NCBI GenBank assembly: GCA_040954595.2
Contig: CM082583.2
Span: 1,860,001 to 1,924,000 of the forward strand
Length of the DNA stretch: 64,000 nt
DNA from: Balanoglossus misakiensis
Lineage: Eukaryota; Hemichordata
Reading direction: 5' to 3'
Shown: positions 11,520 through 23,870 of the stretch, one piece after another
Position numbering within the stretch: position 1 is the stretch's first letter
How the letters are laid out: the number at the start of each line of letters is the position of its first letter
Notes under the pieces: generated by a model
Database searches by the model: none
What the model saw: only the letters and a program-made list of their open reading frames with translations
What the model was told of the DNA's origin: nothing
Position numbers and translations under genes: made by a program

Positions 11520-14500
11520 CTGCAGTAGAGGGCATTCAACAAGCGTTTAACAAAATTGGGCAATTGTAGTGTTGAAGAGACGAACGCATATATGAAGTTA
11601 CTTTAACCATTCTTCTTCAAAACGGGTTGCATAATTTTGGAAAAAATAAAAATGCTGTTTTCGATACAGTGACATGGAGCCACAACTACATGCAACATGT
11701 GTACATGGGACAAGCAATCCAAACAATTTCCATTCTATCTACTTTAAAGTTCAACGGTGCCCCTGATTTTTGAATAACAGCACGTTTTTTCCTGTGTATG
11801 TAATAAATAGATTATCCGATTAATGCCACCAATTGCAATAAAGTGTATATTTTAAGAAATATTTATACATGTAGTTAAATATGCATCCTAATCATGCATC
11901 CCAAATTCAAATACTAGGTCATCTTACAGAGTATTTTCGGCGAACCCATTTGAACCATTAATTTCGTGAGAGACTTTAGCATGTGTTATAATCTGAATGT
12001 GTTAATTAAATATCTACACAAATTTGATAGAAAGAAAACGTCATATAGTTTGCAAACATAACAATAAACAAATCACCCACTAATACAATGTATTTTAGCT
12101 ATGACTAAATCTCTTCATTGCCCACCTGGCATGTTCAGTTCCCTCTTCAATTTTTCGGCAATGCCTTTGCACTCACACGATTGTTCTTCGCTGTTAGAGA
12201 TACCTGCATGGATTAAATAGCACAATAAACCACGGTATGCATTATCAGTGCTCTACATAAAACTGAATTAGCCTCATACTTTGATAACATTAAACCGTTA
12301 CATTCTGCAAGTAGCACTGGTCCATAGAAGAGCAATGACGTATGCACTATATGTAAACATTATTGTAACATCGAGCGATTGGCGAGTCAGATCACCAGAT
12401 AGCCATCACTGATATGGAAACCAGGCAAGGGTCCATGAAAACATAACGGATATTACTAGAAATAATTCAATTTGACTAAAAGCTGCAAATAATGGCATAC
12501 AAACAGCGGGGAGAGGAAAATGAAATAAAGTGCGATTGTATTTAAGACGTGTTATGTCACGATAAATTGACAATGTGAATACATTTATAATATTTTGTAA
12601 CGAGGGAAAAATTGTACCTGTTTTACGTTTGGTAGTCGCCTTTTCTTCTTGAGGTTTTATGTCAGACAACGCTTTCTGTGCCGTGTAGATATATGTAGGA
12701 CAGGTATCTACATCTTTTCGCCGCACTATTTTCTTCAGTTGTTTATAGTAGTCTCCCATGGCCAGTTCAGCACTGCATTCTGATTTGTTTCGAACGAGCA
12801 CAAGCAAGGTAGTGGCTGCACAATCCTTTTCCGCTTGCTTTCCCGTTTTGATCAGCGATAGCAACAATTTAACTGTACCTTTTCTGACAATGTTGGCGGT
12901 GTTGTACTTGTTAGATGCAAGTACACCGAGGCCTCTAACAATTTCGACACTAACTGTATCACTTGCATAAGGATTTTTACCGCTGTCAGCATTTTTCAAC
13001 AAAGTGTGCAGGCAATCTGTAACTTCCTTCGGAACACAGAAATCCTGTTGCTCATCCTTTGGCATGACATTGGTCAGCGTAAGAGTCAACAATGCCGACC
13101 ATCCTGAATTGCTGTGGTTCACCGATTTCTTCAGCGTTTGGAAGGCTTCGATGCCGAGAAATACCGATCTGTTCTCCTTGTACTTTGAGCAATGATACAG
13201 AATAAGTAGCATTCCCTCGCGAAGGTCGTCCTAAAATCAACAAGTGACAACATGAGCCTGATGTAGAACTGAACTTGTGACAGAACTCAATGACCTCTGC
13301 TTGCAATTCGCACAGAAAGTATTTTCACGAGTGATGCGGTGTATTCTGTGGCACTACATTCACGAGCGTAACGACACAGATCGCGCAAAGAAGCCATGGA
13401 GTTCTGTCATAGTAATAGTCTGGAATCCCGACTGGCGTGGTTGAGGCTAGGGGGAACATAGGTCAGTCGGGTTTACAGACTATCATGATAATAGCACATG
13501 CGCAATAGTCGGTATCAGCCTTAACCATCATGTAGAGAAGGTTGAGTGTACAATACTCACGCTTCTTGAAATGCCATCAATTAGTTTGTCGACCAGGAAT
13601 CCAAACAGGTCAGTCTGTCCGAAACGATTGCTAAGCTTACGACTGACTCTTGCGTAAACATGGCACGTTTCAATTACTTTTTTTCGTAGCAATCTGGAGA
13701 TCTTGCAAGTATTCGCTGTCGCTTGTATTTTCATCTTCCTTTTCAATAAGATGAAAGAAATCGTCGCTAAATCAGTTGCAGCGCCCAATTTTGCCAGGTG
13801 GTCACCTATTTGTCTGAGGGCGTCGTCTTTGAAATGCTTGTGCGGTTTCAGTATGAACGTTTCGATAATTTTAGGGGTCTTCAAAGGATAGTCTTTCACG
13901 TCATTCTTGCACTGTTTCAAAGCAATGACAACCTTTCTCACTTGTGTCATCACAGATCGAACCTCCTTCTCTTTATAGTCTTTGTCAACAGGAAATGGGT
14001 TCTTCGCCTTGAAGTATCCATCGTATTTCTCTTTATAAGAGTTCTCTGTAAAGTGAATTTATATGATATTATTTACCCGAGGGATTATTCATTTCATGAC
14101 AAGAAACCAATTATAAAAAACTTGTGTAGTTTGAACAGCTTAAATTTAGCCCTGCTAACCGACCAATAGAATATTTTTGCCACACCAGTTCTGCGTGATT
14201 GTTATAATTTACCTCACATTATTTTCTTTTAGTGAAAGGAAATGACAATAAAACGTACAAACCTCTCGAGTGTGATGTCCCAAGTTCGCCAGCCTGCCAA
14301 ATTGGACATGTCACTTTTGCAAACGTAAACACCACACTTTCGTGAAATTCCAATACATTAAAATCGAACTTATTCAAACTTAGCCTAAAGATTACGAAGG
14401 TGGATTAGAAAATTTCATTTTGTGTCCTGTTATTCTAGATCAACGAACTTCAGGCAAACTCGAATCAACCCCAGCTTCGACCACTTTCTATTACACCAAT

Positions 14501-17168
14501 GTATCAAACTACATTGACTTGCTCGATGTTGAACAGTTATTTGTTTGCTGCTATAAATGTGATTAATGCAAGGTACCCGGGCTCGAGAACAAATCATTTC
14601 TAGTTTCTCTGACTATGGTTTGTGATCCTTCACTGAAATCTGAAGTTGTTTTCCAGTTGTCTTGGGAAGAATAGAAACGCAATACCATGCAAAGGCAGAT
14701 AATTAATATTGACTTAATGTTACAAGCAAAGTAATGTTCAGCTGCATTGCCGATTTGAACACCTTATCATGACTTGGAATGGTTAAATAAACAAACCCAT
14801 GAGTCGAACAAATTCTTAGTCACATTTTTCATCCAAAACACCGAGCTACGATAATTTCTTCTGTATATAAGGAATACAGTATTGTTTGTACAACTTGTTC
14901 GTATTTAGCATGTGTGATTTTACATAACTTACCAGCACATATAGATACACAGGTACCTCTACCAAACATATCAACCACACCATAGAGTTCTTGGTTTCCC
15001 CAACCGCGGTCCCTTAAAGCGATCCGATCCACTTTCTTGTCATTGACATAGAGTATTAAATCATTTACAGTTTTCTCGACTCCAATTGTATCCCCAACCT
15101 TTTTAAAAATAAGATATTGTCAATTAGTTCACTATGGCTGCCTTCATAAGTCATAAAACAAACGTCAAATATGGATAGTATACAGAAAATGGCATCAGTT
15201 TGAAATATAATTAATCATTGTATCAAGTCTGCCACCACCTGATGGTGCTGTCATTGCGTATAATGGCTTTAGAAATAAACAAAATTCGCCTGCATTTTTG
15301 GCATTTTATGCAAATGAGTAAGCAAGTGGGACTACGATCTGTTTGTAAACATCGAACGTCAAGAACGCTGGAACTAGGTTATGATCTCCGATACGTGGGG
15401 ATATTTCAACATTTTGGCATGTCTATCCTTTAAAGTATTGTCAGAATAACAAAACATTTAGATGTCTTACGAAAATCTCTCGTTATCGCTGAGCTAAACC
15501 ACCGATGAAATGACCCGATATGACCCTACTTTGCATAACAAAGGTTACGTCATTTTGTCCAATGAACGGCCTTTTCTGGGTTGCATCGCCACTGGCGCAC
15601 CACTGTATTGAAAATCAATACGCCGCCATCGAAACTTCGATTTTTGCCAAATCTAAGAAAACATATGCAATAATAACAGAACTACGTTACCTCTGCGCGC
15701 GATTAGAGCCGTTCAGAAGTTATTTTCACTTGTGATGCGGAGTATTCTGCCGTATTTACACTCGCTACGCCCGTGAAAGTACTGCAGAATAAGCCGCATC
15801 ACTCATGAAAATAAGTTCTGACACATCAAGTACAGAACACTAAACATTAATCTTATACTTACCGTACACTCTTGCAGGTCCATTTCAATATTCCGTAGAA
15901 ATTTTCCTCCTACATAAACGTTTTTGTCAGACCAAATAATATTCACATCGTCTTTAAAGTCCAGCATATTTGATGGGTACTCAATAGACAGTGGTGACTT
16001 CGATGTTGCACCAATAGTAATATTTCGTCCGCGATCATCTTCATTTGGCTCTATTTGGATTTTGAACATAACACCAACTTTCAAAGGTTTGTCTGTCATG
16101 ACCATTCCGTCACCAACGGTCTTGGCTTTCCTAATGGCAGCAATGGAATGTAAAAATATCAATAAAATTATGTACTGCCACCTCTACCTCTGTATAAACC
16201 AAGATCTATTTCACGGAATCAGAATGTGGCCAAACGTGCCAAATCAGTTATCAAGCAAATCCACACATCCGCACACAAAACAACCAAGGTAATATAATCT
16301 TACTTCGATCTTTTGGCCCCTGTGACTGCTTTGCCCACTTTGACGAGTTTGACATTTTTGCCGCTCCGTGAGTGAACATTGTATTGTCCCATGGTACTAA
16401 ATTCATCGTGGCTAACATCCTGCTTTTGTTCCTCACCGACCGCATGATTGCGTCTTGGCGTACCCATGTCGTCTTCACTACCACCGGTCCCTTTGCTTGT
16501 ATCTGTGCATTCTGACTGACGGTCTACTGCATCATCGCTTGTGCATTTGCCGTCAGCTTCCACGATTATGCTGTTTTGACGAGCCTTTGAATGTTTGTCT
16601 CCGTCCTCGAATTCATCGCTGTTACATTCCCTGTCACAACTGCTATTGGATTCGGTGTCCGATATTGCGATGTCACCACTGATCATGTCTGCTTTGGTGG
16701 TTTGTCGAGGACCAATCGTATGTTTATTGGGCAATGTCTTTTTCGCGCAATCGGTATGATCAACCGAAACCTTCTTGGTATCGCTAAGACTACTACTTCC
16801 ACTGTCAGGCAGTAGATGCTCGCTGTGTTCGTCTGGTTGTTCATCTGGTATGGTATGCTGAAAATGGATGGCTATGTTTGGCTTTTCGTCTTGGCTCGCC
16901 GAGCTGCATCTCACATCACTAGGCCTACGCGTACATACGCCTTCTTCCATCAAGACGTCATCTATCTGGATGCCGCCGTCTTCTAATACTGTGTTGTTTT
17001 GCAGGAAATCGTCGTTGGAGTTGTTACCAGTCAGTACCAATTTTTTTGAACTAGAAACCTCCATGTTGGATTTGTATTCACGCCTTGAACAATCGTCACA
17101 GTCCTGTACCACCGTATTCCTGCGTAACAAGTCTTGAAATAAAGTTTGAATATCTCTAGCCCCGTCTC
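9228..17168 (-). CDS. NHR-domain protein with armadillo-like region and C-terminal H-G-T module (5' partial)
   Basis: Ten exons are supported by GT/AG sites and compatible phases: 17168-16304, 16130-15863, 15098-14933, 14045-13561, 13230-12618, 12203-12126, 11519-11390, 10805-10690, 10100-9950, 9477-9228. The first exon found begins in mid-codon at an acceptor, so the start codon lies further upstream and was not located. About 288 residues of polar, acidic linker come first, then an NHR domain (residues ~289-433), helical armadillo-like repeats (~434-800), a Cys-rich segment (CYCHVCH) and a module containing WHRAFHGT and FDTKQVFLSPSIRYS. NHR domains occur in neuralized-type ubiquitin-pathway adaptors, so a role in protein-protein recognition is likely, but the molecular function is unknown. 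No RING finger is visible. An in-frame TGA at 9401-9399 would remove the last 56 residues. The domain order is my reading; the C-terminal resemblance to other invertebrate neuralized-like proteins is from memory. Confidence 0.8.
9399..9401 (-). other. In-frame premature TGA in the last exon of the NHR gene
   Basis: The codon follows ESYNI and precedes PETIG. The same frame then stays open for 56 codons to TAA at 9230-9228 with clearly coding-like sequence. By the family pattern I recall, this position should be Gly, and GGA to TGA is one substitution. It may be a null allele, a sequencing error or the beginning of pseudogene decay. Confidence 0.75.
12126..14045 (-). other. Armadillo-like helical region of the NHR protein
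   Basis: Exons 14045-13561, 13230-12618 and 12203-12126 encode about 390 residues dominated by amphipathic helices with leucine-rich spacing (for example LREGMLLILYHCSKY, VEIVRGLGVLASNKY, GTVKLLLSLIKTG, AATTLLVLVRNKSE). The pattern fits ARM/HEAT-type repeats, though no single repeat is a textbook match. These exons join the NHR exons in matching phase (G|AG across the 14933/14045 junction). Confidence 0.6.
14933..16130 (-). other. NHR (neuralized homology repeat) domain, two exons
   Basis: Exons 16130-15863 and 15098-14933 join in phase 0. The first half contains KPLKVGVMFKIQI, NITIGATSKSPLSIEYPSNM and VYVGGKFL. The second contains VGDTIGVEKTVNDLILYVND and WGNQELYGVVDMFGRGTCVSI. This follows the family pattern of PL..GE.F.V, IGVT...P....FPS, GD.IGV......L....NG and YAVVDLYG....V.I. 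The domain looks complete. Confidence 0.85.
15714..15820. repeat. Foldback element in an intron of the NHR gene
   Basis: CAGAAGTTATTTTCA at the left matches the complement of TGAAAATAAGTTCTG at the right. The inner arms TGATGCGG...TATTCTGC and GCAGAATA...CCGCATCA also pair. It lies in the intron between exons 16130-15863 and 15098-14933. A half-related sequence (TTTTCACGAGTGATGCGG) occurs near 13321. Confidence 0.75.
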
Positions 17169-17341
17169 CTGTAATAAAAAAACACTCAAGGTCATGTTAT
17201 ACGACAAATATGATTTTAATCGAATACCGCGGGCTATTAGTTTAGTGATCCATTCTTCATGTTGATATACGTTGAGCTACATGTATGCATGTGATAATCA
17301 TATTACCTCCCAACGGATGTACGCCATTAGAGAAACATAAT
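17169..17341. other. Upstream intron or flank of the NHR gene
   Basis: Directly upstream of the acceptor at 17170-17169 there is a pyrimidine-rich tract on the minus strand. No further exon could be identified here or in the next several kilobases with confidence. Confidence 0.4.
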
Positions 17342-17685
17342 TTAAAGGGACAAAGTCTCTCTCACATGCCTTTTTCCATTAATCATGTTTGATACAAGAC
17401 ACCGATCATGTTATTCTACATGTGGATATATAGAGAATCAACACTCGACCACACACAACTTCCATCCCATTTGTAGGATGTGAGAGTAAAAAATCCCACC
17501 AAAATGAATAAATGGTAAACACCGATTATTCATTTCGGCGAGTTTTTCACTCTCGTGGCGACAAGAGAGTGCGTGGTTGAACGTTGATTCACTATAAATC
17601 CACATGTAGAGTAATATAAACGGTGTCTTGTATCAAATATAATTAATGGAAAAGGGGCAGTGAGAGAGAAACTTTGTCCATTTAA
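17342..17685. mobile_element. TTAA-flanked MITE with long terminal inverted repeats
   Basis: TTAA (17342-17345) is followed by AGGGACAAAG and long arms. The right side ends CTTTGTCCAT followed by TTAA (17682-17685). Arms of over 100 bp pair with each other, and a nested inner foldback is formed by AATGAATAA and TTATTCATT. There is no ORF. TTAA duplication is characteristic of piggyBac-type transposases, so this is probably a non-autonomous element mobilised in trans. Partial relatives lie at 32392-32572 and 54541-54750. Confidence 0.8.
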
Positions 17686-17833
17686 GATCGTTTGTCTTTG
17701 ATACTTGACATTGAAAAAAACTATATGCGATATTCACATTTGCTTTGTTAAAACAGTTACTTGGGAAATATCAGTACGCTTGCTGACTAACCAAAACATG
17801 AAATGCCCAGTGACAATGTTAATCTAAATGTTA

Positions 17834-18004
17834 TATTATATTATACCAGTATATTGATGGTGTAAATCACGTTATTTGATTGGTCGAGACACGACACGTG
17901 ACCGTGATATATTAGCCATATATCAGTCATATATCATAGTCAAAGAAAATGCCTTTTTAAAATGTTTTATGCAAAGTTTCAATATACTGGCATAATATAA
18001 TAGC
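17834..18004. repeat. Short inverted-repeat element
   Basis: TATTATACCAGTATATTGA near the left end and TCAATATACTGGCATAATA near the right end are reverse complements over about 24 bp with one mismatch. The interior contains ATATATCAGTCATATATCA. It is a likely MITE of about 170 bp; no target duplication was resolved. Confidence 0.5.
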
Positions 18005-19380
18005 AATAAAACACCCCCAGCCATGGTATACCACGAGATTTTGACATTGGTCATTTTAAATGTGTGTCTAAGTTGCAAAGCATGACCTAAAGTGGAGTTC
18101 ATTTAATATAAAATCCATGACACATTGTTTTGGTCTTTTGGAATTAGGGGTCCATATATCTTTCTTTCGCGGACTTTACTTGGTTTTGAGACGGACGTGT
18201 CCATTGTTAATATTTCTGGGCGAAAAGACGTCATTTTTGAAATTTCCCTGACTTCATGAATTACCGTGACTGGCCGAATTAAAGCAAGATTTCTAATTGA
18301 GTCTAATCCTAGTCGAAGTGAGTTTACTAACAATTCTCAATGTAATCCTACTCTCACTCCCGACAAATGTGTACATGCAACAACACAACTGTTCTGCTTT
18401 TTCATTTTCAAATAACCAAGATCATATTTGGGCACAGCTTACACTTTGTTTTCAAATTCGAACTCAATGAAGCATATCATATGTCTGTCAGTAAGTAATC
18501 AATCTTGCTCGACCTCTGGGAAGAACATCAGTCCTCAACCATTCCCCTGATGGTCCCAGTTGGTTTAATAAAAGCAGTGGGTGGTGACAGTCATTTGAAT
18601 GTAATTTTCATGCGGCACTGAAACAAAACGTGCTTGCAATGGGCTTGGCACTGTCTAGGATGGCCGTGAGCACCATCCTGCTGATAGCGAAGTGTAATTT
18701 ATTTTCGAACAGACAGATTATTACATTAATAAGTTAGTGTTTCGTATTTTTGCTGAGATATCGAACGTAAATTGCGCGTTCCGATAACGTGCCCGGTGAC
18801 TGCATGACCCTATTTTTACCGGTTACTTGAACTTTAGAGTCGAACAAACAAATAAGGAAAAGGCAACCGTGATAAACACATGAAAAAACTGTCAATTAAT
18901 GTCAGAGTGTGCCATTTGACTTGTTGGATCATGTAGCGTCAGGATCCTCGGCATCTCTATTTATACAGTAGACTATTTACTAAGTATTCCAGGAATCTTA
19001 AATGAGGTCAGGGGATGGCCTTGAAACGTTTTGGGATGGGGGAGGCTTAAAATTATTGGGGTGTCGGGGATGTGTGATATTACTTGTTTGGTGATTTTAT
19101 AGATGAACGCAAAATAATTTCATGTATCCCGTTTAGAAGATGATTCAAAGATAATTGCTTCCCTCATCTATAAGTATTCACAACTATTAACAGCATACAA
19201 GAACCGCATCATACTTGGTCGGGATACAAAACAAACATTGCATCACGACTAAACTAGATTTAATATATAGGGTTAATATATGCTACTGGAATGCTGATAA
19301 ACAAGCGCCACTCTAACATAAAATGGTTTCATGTTTTATAGGTACTCCATTATATGAGCATACTTCGGCCTGTAGAAACT
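18005..19380. other. Intergenic, no gene recognised
   Basis: A minus-strand frame at 18103-18333 (76 codons) has no recognised motif and no credible splice context. The rest is AT-rich with no internal repeats that I can see. Confidence 0.3.
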
Positions 19381-19504
19381 CAATCTGATTAAAATCAGAT
19401 GTAGGGAACGGCGACGTGTTTTTTATGCTGTCGCCCACACTACTAGTGTAGGCGACAGCATAAAAACACGTCGCCGTTCCCTACATCTGATTTTAATCAG
19501 ATTG
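19381..19504. repeat. Near-perfect palindrome (foldback) of 124 bp
   Basis: CAATCTGATTAAAATCAGAT opens the left arm and its exact complement closes the right arm at 19504. The arms pair over about 58 bp with a single T-run length difference, around the small core CACTACTAGTGT. The arm ends are themselves palindromic (ATCTGATTTTAATCAGAT). No coding potential; most likely a MITE. Confidence 0.85.
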
Positions 19505-19911
19505 GTAGAAACCCTGCTTTGCTCGAACAGATATACAAAACTAGGTTACTCAGACCGCAAACTCTATTGACCGTAAACGGGATGGGAACCCAATTTTAAC
19601 CTGCCCCCCCCCCCCTTTGGTGAAAACATTATCAGTTGCCATCATCTTTAAAATAGGCTGTCTATTATCGAGCATAAGGCTGACATGTGGCCATCCTGCT
19701 GGTGCAAATTAGTAAGTTTAGGCTTAGTTTAGTCGTTCAGATATATGGTAGATATTTTTTTTTGTAAGCGCATCAATCATTTTCCGAACTCGAAGAGACG
19801 CGGCGGTGCAAAAGTATTCCCGTAGGCCGGCCTATATGTGCTGGCTCGCTTGGGACGGGGCTCGCTAGCTGCAAGTACACGTCAGCGATCGTTCCACCTT
19901 TCTCATTAAGC

Positions 19912-20046
19912 AATAATCCCCGCCGCAGGCGGGTATACACGAGATTTTGGTACAATTCGAGACATATAGCACGAGCCGTCAGGCGAGTGCTATATGGAGC
20001 GAATTGTACCCAAATCGAGTGTATACCCAACTGAGGCGGGGGTTAT
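19912..20046. repeat. Foldback element with imperfect arms
   Basis: AATAATCCCCGCC at the left pairs with GGCGGGGGTTAT at the right. GGGTATACACGAGATTTTGG pairs with CCAAATCGAGTGTATACCC, and TATAGCACGAG with GAGTGCTATA. The total length is about 135 bp. A short (ATTCT)n microsatellite follows at 20055-20081. Confidence 0.75.
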
Positions 20047-20054
20047 GGCTATTA

Positions 20055-20081
20055 TATTCTATTCTATTCTATTCTATTCTA
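20055..20081. repeat. (ATTCT)n microsatellite
   Basis: About five tandem pentanucleotides, flanked on both sides by ATGGCTATTATAT, directly after the foldback at 19912-20046. Confidence 0.85.
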
Positions 20082-20705
20082 TGGCTATTATATTATATCA
20101 ACAATTGATTTTGTGGCATACCAGTGTCATTTTCTTAATGAAACAACGTCAGAAAAAGAAGTTACGATCGTGAATCAACATGACGACGATAAATGTAACT
20201 ACGAGCGGCCCGGGATCGAGCATTAAACATGAAGCACAGGACAAAAAGTGACAAAAGTGCAAAATATTCAGAGCAGAGCAGTTCCAAAATAAAAATTCTG
20301 TAAATTCAAGTGTTATTATGTTATTTATTTGGTTTAATACGGTGGTTTTACCGCACATTTTCCGTGCTGTGCTGCATGCTAGTTCAGGGGCCCGTTTTGC
20401 CATTGCCAGCAGTGGTAAAACTGTATTTTACCATCGCTCTCGTCCAATCAAAATCGCGGACGGTAGCATGATATAATATAATATTGATTTTACCAAGCGA
20501 TATACTTTTGGAACCGTCATTTTTATTTCGTTTTTTACTGAACACTGGTACACGCACTTGTAATTCTGTTTTACAAGAAAGTAACAGCGATATTGGCGAA
20601 TCAGTGGAAATAGTTCAGGTTGATGTGGCAATACGGGCCAGTTTATTTGATAATTTTTAAACAAACACTGCACCTGTTCTAGTTTCATACAAAGCTTATT
20701 ACCCT

Positions 20706-21204
20706 AGGAGATAGGTGCCGTTAATCAGAAAAAATTAAAACACATGGCATTTTTGTATTGATTGAGGTCAAAAAAACTGCTTTACTTTTTAAAGTCACCA
20801 CTTTTAACATAGAATTGACTTTCCATATCTCACCAGATAAATCATTATGAAGAAAACCATGTGTTTTAATTTTTTTCTAAAAATGACGTTTTTGGGGCAA
20901 AAAATGGTCAAAAAGGCACTTTTGTGTTGTTTTGGGTCAATCTGACTGCTTTTTTCGTATTATTCACCAAATTTTACAGAGAATAAACATATTATATGTC
21001 ATCAAAACTCAGAGTGTGACGAAAACAGTGTGTTTTTAGTGTTTTCTAAAAATGACCCTTTTTGGGTTAAAAATGGCCAAAATGGCAATTTCGTCTTGAG
21101 TGGGGTCAATAAGACTGACTTTTTTGGAATCAGCACCATTTTTACATAGAATGGACTTCTCAAACCTTCCTTACCAAAATTCTGATTAACGGCACCTATC
21201 TCCT
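20706..21204. mobile_element. Non-autonomous element with 25-bp terminal inverted repeats and internal tandem structure
   Basis: The 25-bp left end (starts AGGAGATAGGTGCC, 20706-20730) is repeated as an exact reverse complement at 21180-21204. The 450-bp interior consists of about three diverged copies of a ~165-bp unit, recognisable by TTTCTAAAAATGAC...TTTTTGGG, GGTCAA.A..ACTGCTTTTTT and TTTTACATAGAATGGACTT. There is no ORF beyond low-complexity frames. It looks like a MITE that grew by internal duplication. Confidence 0.7.
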
Positions 21205-23870
21205 GGACTATATTCTTGGCTACCAAGCCCTTGCTATATCACGGTAATTAACCAAGTCTTCGCGCGTCACCTCGTAATGAGCGGAAAATCATCTATTTGG
21301 CTTTGAGCAAAAATAGTTTTTCACCGATACTGATGAAGTACTACACCCAAAAACACGAAATATATGCTAAATCAATAAGTTCATCCGCATACAAGCCAAC
21401 ATGTCTCTAATAACTGGACGTTATACAGGACGAATATTTTAACTTTCTACACCATTTTTATCTTATACCTTGAACATGATTTATGAGTTGAATGGTCAAC
21501 ATAGGCTTTAAAACGACAAAGCAAGAATCAACTTACCTTAAATCAACCGGGCAGCAATAAAGAGAACGCAGAGAACGTGTTGGTGATGTTGATGGTGAGG
21601 ATAACACGGATAAAATGATTCTGAGACACAGTGCCATGTAGGCTTAACCAATTTAAGATAAACGTGATGAGCGTCACCTCATCATTCTTTCTGACAGCAA
21701 ACGGCAAATGAACCAATCGGGTGAGGAGTCTTCACAACAATTCGCCCCATGGTGATATCTCAGAATCAGGGTTCCATCGTGGTCGCTGAAAAGTTAAATA
21801 AACAGCTGACGTCCACGCTTACTTATTATTTTATTAACATCTGGTCAGGGATGGGTCTGTACATGTAATTAGCACAAACATCCAGTCAGATCAAGCCACA
21901 TATATTTGCCTTGGTATTCTGAAACTGAGACCCATAGTCGACATAGAACTGGCCTTTAGATGAAAACTTTGCGTCACCCAAACTTGCAAGTAGATGATTA
22001 ACGATTCGTCAATGGCAAACTTTTAGAACTGGACTGATGGAAATGGTGGCCCGAACTGGCCTTTAGATGAAAACTGTGTGCGCATGCTCCATTGATATGT
22101 TCTCTGGTGAAAACATTTCTACGTCATGCAATACTTTCTTGTATATGATTATGATTTTCGACAATCGTAAACTTCAGAATTTGAAAAATGTAGTATACTG
22201 CTGGAAATGTAATTTCCTGGCCGTGCATGGGTTCTGAGGTTAAGTTTTTTCTCCTATATCTCACTTTTGAAGTATACCATGGAGATATTACTACGTGGAC
22301 GCATTGTGTCCATGCATGTCAGAAAGTTTTTCGAATTTTGGGGGAAGATTAATGCCTGGCCTATTCTTTATTGCCATAAGTGTTTCCCTAACACAGATGA
22401 AATGTGCAGAGAACACTAGTGGGTAAAAGATATATCTGTTTATAAATGATTTAGAATTGACAAGAGCGCGAAAAGCAGAAATAAAATGGGGAGTACATGT
22501 ACTCTAGCTCTTGGGGGAAAATAGATGGCTTGAAAGAAACAGCAAAGAAGTCGGTCAGTTTTCGTCTCTTCTTTGTAGCATTCATAATAAAAATGCACAC
22601 TCTTGCGGAGGAGACAGCAAAATCAACAACATTATCAATTGCCGCCATCTTTAGTTATCAACCCTCATTTAACATTTAAACTACCGTATATTGGACATTT
22701 TGACATTGAGTTTTGATGCTGCCAACTACATATATTCAAGAGTTAATTTTCATTAAAACCACCGGTCTACTGCTACTCCGGGACGTTTTACTGATGTGCC
22801 GACACAGCGGGACCATTTTATTCTAGTCGTTTATTGTTTAAGTTAGTAGGATATTCGATTTTATCTTAAAACAAGCATCCGGACTGGGGTATCGAGTCGG
22901 ACGTAGTAGTTTGCGAGTGTGGAGTGATGCCTGAACAGAGTTCAATGGGAACTTTATCAGACTGAGTATCATGACATAAGGCTTGATGATCGCCGCCGTG
23001 TCGAAAATAAATCTATCAATCTGACGAGGGGGAGTGGCTTAACTGAGATTGACGTTTACAATTATTTCAAGTTCATACCAGTTCGCTGTTAGTCATTTGC
23101 AAGTCATGTTTGACTCAACTACAGGTTCTTTCCTCTAAACATGTTGGTAGACTGTGATGACAATTTAACATATTATGTAAACACAGCCATGTTATTGATT
23201 TATCAGTGCTATAAGTGTCGAACTACAACTGACAGTGTATTATCCGCCTGACTACAGATTGTGCTTTTCATACTTACACTGAACTTTGTTGACAAGTGAA
23301 TACTTGGCACCTGGATGTGGTTTATACTCAGTGTAATAGGCAATTAAAATAAAGCTATAAAAAATTAGGATTGTACGCAATCACATTCCAGTATTATAGG
23401 TGCGAAAAGAGGGTGATGAAATAAGATAGATATGTGAAGTAGGCCTATTCTTGTGTGGAAAACAGGCAGTCATGGAGAAACTGTCGGCAAATAAGCCATT
23501 TTTGCCAGCTTTCTTGTGTTATCCACACCATTCATAACGACCTGTACATACTTTGAGGAGCAAACGTCACCTCGGTGTCACTGCCCCACGATTAGTGATA
23601 ACCGACCAACAGAATTATCAATTGCCGCCACCAAACCTCATTGATCAAGTTATCTCGGACGCTCTGTCACATTGCGGCCTGACGTTGTTAACTCTTGAAT
23701 TATAAAGAGGTTTTTTTATCCCCGCGACCGACCTACTTCTGGTCCAGGCATGTCCCTGATGGACTAAGTCGGTCGGCAAACTGAAGATTGGCGACGCCAG
23801 CACGCTTCTCGGAATTTCAGGTTCCATTACGTTTGCTTAAGGTGGGGTGATTATCGGGCTTACCTTGAAT
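21205..23870. other. Intergenic, no gene recognised
   Basis: Short frames around 22451-22679 on both strands lack motifs. The phrase AACTGGCCTTTAGATGAAAACT occurs twice, near 21948 and 22055, a small local duplication. A hairpin-capable stretch lies at about 23729-23778 (CGACCGACCTACTT with AAGTCGGTCGG). Unseen upstream exons of the NHR gene could lie here. Confidence 0.3.

Noticed and set aside
18103-18333. 76-codon minus-strand ORF as an upstream exon of the NHR gene
   Set aside because: No acceptor/donor pair in the required phase was found and the protein shows no motif.
22451-22648. Minus-strand ORF beginning MAAIDNVVDFA as first exon of the NHR gene
   Set aside because: A start codon is present, but no convincing donor in the phase needed to join 17168 could be placed, and the distance is large. 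Left unassigned.
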